This document shows positions 5,876 to 7,524 of a stretch of 7,524 bases of DNA, piece by piece. The number at the start of each line of letters is the position of its first letter. The first letter of the stretch is position 1. A model generated the notes under the pieces. That model worked only from the letters and a program-made list of their open reading frames with translations, made no database searches and was not told the DNA's origin. The DNA lies in assembly GCA_959608595.1 (NCBI GenBank), contig CAUHTB010000027.1, positions 1 to 7,524 on the forward strand. The letters are read 5' to 3'. The position numbers and the translations under genes are program-made. The DNA is from an uncultured Veillonella sp. (GTDB lineage Bacteria > Bacillota > Negativicutes > Veillonellales > Veillonellaceae).

Positions 5876-5917
5876 CTTAAGGTTATCGGTTCATATATTT
5901 GTAACCGTTGGTTTAAG
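5876..5917 (+). repeat. Possible hairpin in the dehydrogenase leader
   Basis: CTTAAGGTTA (5876-5885) can pair with TAACC (5902-5906) and TTAAG (5913-5917), leaving a 6-base bulge and a 16-base loop. CGGTT (5887-5891) with AACCG (5903-5907) is a competing pairing. If transcription starts near 5845 this would sit in a 5' untranslated leader of about 125 bases. It matches no riboswitch class that I recognise. The evidence is weak. Confidence 0.25.
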
Positions 5918-5970
5918 TGGAAGCGTATTAGAGGATAGATATCTTTTAGTACTACAGGTAGGAGGCCCTT

Positions 5971-6918
5971 ATGAAGTTACGTAAAGTAGGTATTATTGGC
6001 ACTGGACATGTAGGTTCTCATGTAGCATTTTCCCTTGCTCTACAAGGTGAAGTAGATGAATTGTATATGATGGATATTGACGAGAAAAAAGCTAAAGCAC
6101 AAGCCATGGATATCAATGATGCGGTTAGCTACATTCCTCACAAAGTGACAGCTACTGCTGGCCCAATTGAAGAATGTGGGGATTGCGATGTTCTCGTATT
6201 TAGTGCAGGTCCTTTACCAAATTTATACCAAGATCGCTTAGAAAGTCTTGGTGATACCGTTGAGGTTCTAAAGGATGTCATCCCTCGAATTAAAAAGTCT
6301 GGTTTTGATGGGTTTATTATTTCTATCTCTAATCCTGCTGACGTTGTAGCTACATATTTATGTAAACATTTAAATTGGAATCCAAAACGCATTATTTCCA
6401 GTGGTACAGCCTTAGATTCTGCACGGTTACAAAAAGAATTGGCTCGCATTTTTAATATCAGTAATCGTACAATTACAGCATATTGCTTAGGTGAACATGG
6501 CGGCAGTGCTATGGTGCCATGGTCTCATGTATATGTACAAGGAAAACCTCTTGTAGAATTACAACAAGAATTGCCTCATAGATTCCCTACACTTGACTAT
6601 ACGCAAGTGCTAGATGATGTTAAAATTGGTGGTTATCATGTATTAGCCGGTAAAGGTTCCACAGAATTTGGCATTGCCAGTGCAACTACAGAATTAATTC
6701 GCGCTGTATTCCATGATGAAAAGAAAGTATTGCCATGTTCTTGCTATCTAGATGGACAATATGGTGAAGAAGGTATCTTTGCATCTACACCAGCAGTTAT
6801 TGGTAAAGATGGCATTGAAGATGTATTTGAATTAAAGCTTACCGAAGAGGAATTGGCTTTGTTTAAAAAGTCTTGTGCCGTAATTCGTGAATATGCTCAT
6901 AAAGCAGAGTCTTTATAA
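5971..6918 (+). CDS. L-lactate/L-2-hydroxyacid dehydrogenase family, NAD-dependent
   Basis: A 315-residue cytoplasmic oxidoreductase of the LDH/MDH family, full length. The Rossmann motif GTGHVG (10-15) and Asp35 at the end of the second strand indicate NAD use. Catalytic residues are present: Arg89 in the mobile loop, Asn121 (ISNPAD), Asp149 and Arg152 (LDSAR), His176 (GEHGG) and Thr231. The loop reads GPLPNLYQDR instead of the usual lactate dehydrogenase GANQKPGETR, putting Pro83 where Gln102 sets lactate specificity, and the active-site block is GEHGGSA, not GEHGDSE. These features recall L-2-hydroxyisocaproate dehydrogenase, so the substrate may be a bulkier 2-hydroxy/2-oxo acid; lactate remains possible. 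TAGGAGG (5959-5965), 5 bases upstream, supports the start. It appears to be a single-gene unit with its own leader. Confidence 0.9.
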   Translation: MKLRKVGIIGTGHVGSHVAFSLALQGEVDELYMMDIDEKKAKAQAMDINDAVSYIPHKVTATAGPIEECGDCDVLVFSAGPLPNLYQDRLESLGDTVEVLKDVIPRIKKSGFDGFIISISNPADVVATYLCKHLNWNPKRIISSGTALDSARLQKELARIFNISNRTITAYCLGEHGGSAMVPWSHVYVQGKPLVELQQELPHRFPTLDYTQVLDDVKIGGYHVLAGKGSTEFGIASATTELIRAVFHDEKKVLPCSCYLDGQYGEEGIFASTPAVIGKDGIEDVFELKLTEEELALFKKSCAVIREYAHKAESL

Positions 6919-7028
6919 GGCCATAGTAGATGTTGCTAATAAGTCTATCTTTGATAAGACATCTTCAACTATATGATAGATATAAGGTAAACTATAGATA
7001 ATTTTATTTAGTCTCTAACGAGGTTCTG

Positions 7029-7037
7029 TGATATAAT
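7029..7037 (+). promoter_or_regulatory. Extended -10 promoter for the divIC-like gene
   Basis: TGATATAAT combines a TG extension (7029-7030) with a perfect TATAAT box (7032-7037). No good -35 lies 16-18 bases upstream, as is usual for extended -10 promoters. Transcription would start near 7044, giving a leader of about 40 bases before ATG 7083. The remainder of the 6919-7082 gap is AT-rich and shows nothing else firm. Confidence 0.6.
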
Positions 7038-7082
7038 TAAAAAATGACAGTATACAGATGATGAATATTTTTGGGGGACATT

Positions 7083-7415
7083 ATGAGTCAAGACACAATG
7101 GAAGTACAACGTCCAAAAAGGCCGCGCAAACGGGTTCGCCCTAATCGCAAAGCGCAGGATCAACGTATTATCCTCATGTGGATCAAGCGAATTGGTATAG
7201 GGATTATGGTGCTGCTATTGTTAGGGCAAGCCTATCGCTTGGTGGCTGTATATCAAGAAAAACAACATATTGAGCAACAATTGCAAGAATTAAAACAGCG
7301 AAATGAAGAACTAGAACAGGAAAAGGCAAAGTTACAAGATCCAAAGACCATCGAGGGGGTGGCTCGAGAGGAGTTAGGCCTTGTTAAACCTGGTGAAGTA
7401 CCTTATGTAAAATAG
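7083..7415 (+). CDS. Septum formation initiator family protein, DivIC/FtsB-like
   Basis: A 110-residue bitopic membrane protein of the FtsB/DivIC family, which joins FtsL and FtsQ/DivIB at the division site and helps activate septal wall synthesis. The N-terminus is strongly basic (RPKRPRKRVRPNRK, 10-23) and cytoplasmic. One membrane helix spans about 36-55, followed by a Gln/Glu-rich coiled coil (about 57-88) and the conserved C-terminal block DPKTIEGVAREELGLVKPGE (86-105). ATG 7083 is chosen with GGGGGA at 7073-7078 as ribosome binding site; an in-frame TTG at 7071 lies at that site and is unlikely. A probable S1-domain gene follows after 68 bases, the same neighbour as divIC has in Bacillus (yabR), which supports DivIC rather than a Gram-negative type FtsB. 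Confidence 0.9.
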   Translation: MSQDTMEVQRPKRPRKRVRPNRKAQDQRIILMWIKRIGIGIMVLLLLGQAYRLVAVYQEKQHIEQQLQELKQRNEELEQEKAKLQDPKTIEGVAREELGLVKPGEVPYVK

Positions 7416-7483
7416 GTTGACTTTAGTAATTTAGATTCGCATTAGTTTGTAGTTTGAGGTTTCCGCATTAATTAGGAGGTTGC

Positions 7484-7524
7484 ATGGCAATCGAAGTTGG
7501 TAACATTATTGATGGTACCGTATC
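7484..7524 (+). CDS. Probable S1 RNA-binding domain protein, N-terminal fragment (3' end cut by the window)
   Basis: Thirteen codons are visible, reading MAIEVGNIIDGTV, after a consensus AGGAGGT (7474-7480) 3 bases upstream. This beginning matches the first strand of S1 domains in small RNA-binding proteins of the YabR/general stress protein 13 type, where a hydrophobic strand with G and V-x-G-x-V leads the OB fold. Its place right after a divIC-like gene agrees with Firmicutes gene order. With so little sequence, the open frame and ribosome binding site are firm but the product is an inference. Confidence 0.7.
   Translation, partial: MAIEVGNIIDGTV

Noticed and set aside
6943..6960. Hairpin after the dehydrogenase gene as a terminator
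   Set aside because: GTCT-ATC pairs with GAT-A-AGAC through only 7 pairs with a bulge, and no T-tract follows, so no terminator is called.
7417..7446. TTGACT as a promoter -35 for the S1-domain gene
   Set aside because: No convincing -10 box at the right distance; the gene is more simply co-transcribed with the divIC-like gene.

Overview
The window reads as a stretch of ordinary chromosome from a low-GC, Firmicutes-type bacterium, most likely a member of the Negativicutes such as Veillonella. That guess rests on the AT-rich codon use, strong AGGAGG-type ribosome binding sites, the Firmicutes-style pairing of a DivIC/FtsB-like gene with an S1-domain gene, and the look of the proteins; it has not been checked by a database search. 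All genes lie on the + strand, and I see no transposase, tRNA, rRNA or CRISPR array.

Region 1 (1-747) holds the C-terminal half of an M20-family amidohydrolase. A short intergenic zone follows with a near-consensus promoter, a perfect inverted repeat over its -35 box, and an intrinsic terminator that lies downstream of that promoter.

Region 2 (763-4561) is a tight gene cluster: an ABC-F ATPase, then folE, folP, folB and folK. Gaps and overlaps run from 8 bases apart to 8 bases overlapping, so the genes are almost certainly co-transcribed and partly translationally coupled. The four fol genes cover folate synthesis from GTP to 7,8-dihydropteroate, except for the dihydroneopterin triphosphate dephosphorylation step. 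The FolE protein keeps its zinc ligands but has changed residues at three positions that are active-site residues in E. coli FolE.

Region 3 (4562-5787) has an unrecognised membrane-anchored protein with an internal repeat, a small three-helix membrane protein of the GlsB/YeaQ/YmgE type, and a strong intrinsic terminator.

Region 4 (5788-6918) is a 183-base leader with a perfect 11-bp palindrome, followed by an L-lactate/L-2-hydroxyacid dehydrogenase whose substrate loop differs from classical lactate dehydrogenase.

Region 5 (6919-7524) carries an extended -10 promoter, a DivIC/FtsB-like cell-division protein and the first 13 codons of a probable S1 RNA-binding protein.

No wholly new system is evident. 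The points most worth following up are the FolE substitutions, the terminator inside the ABC-F leader, the dehydrogenase substrate loop and the palindrome upstream of it.
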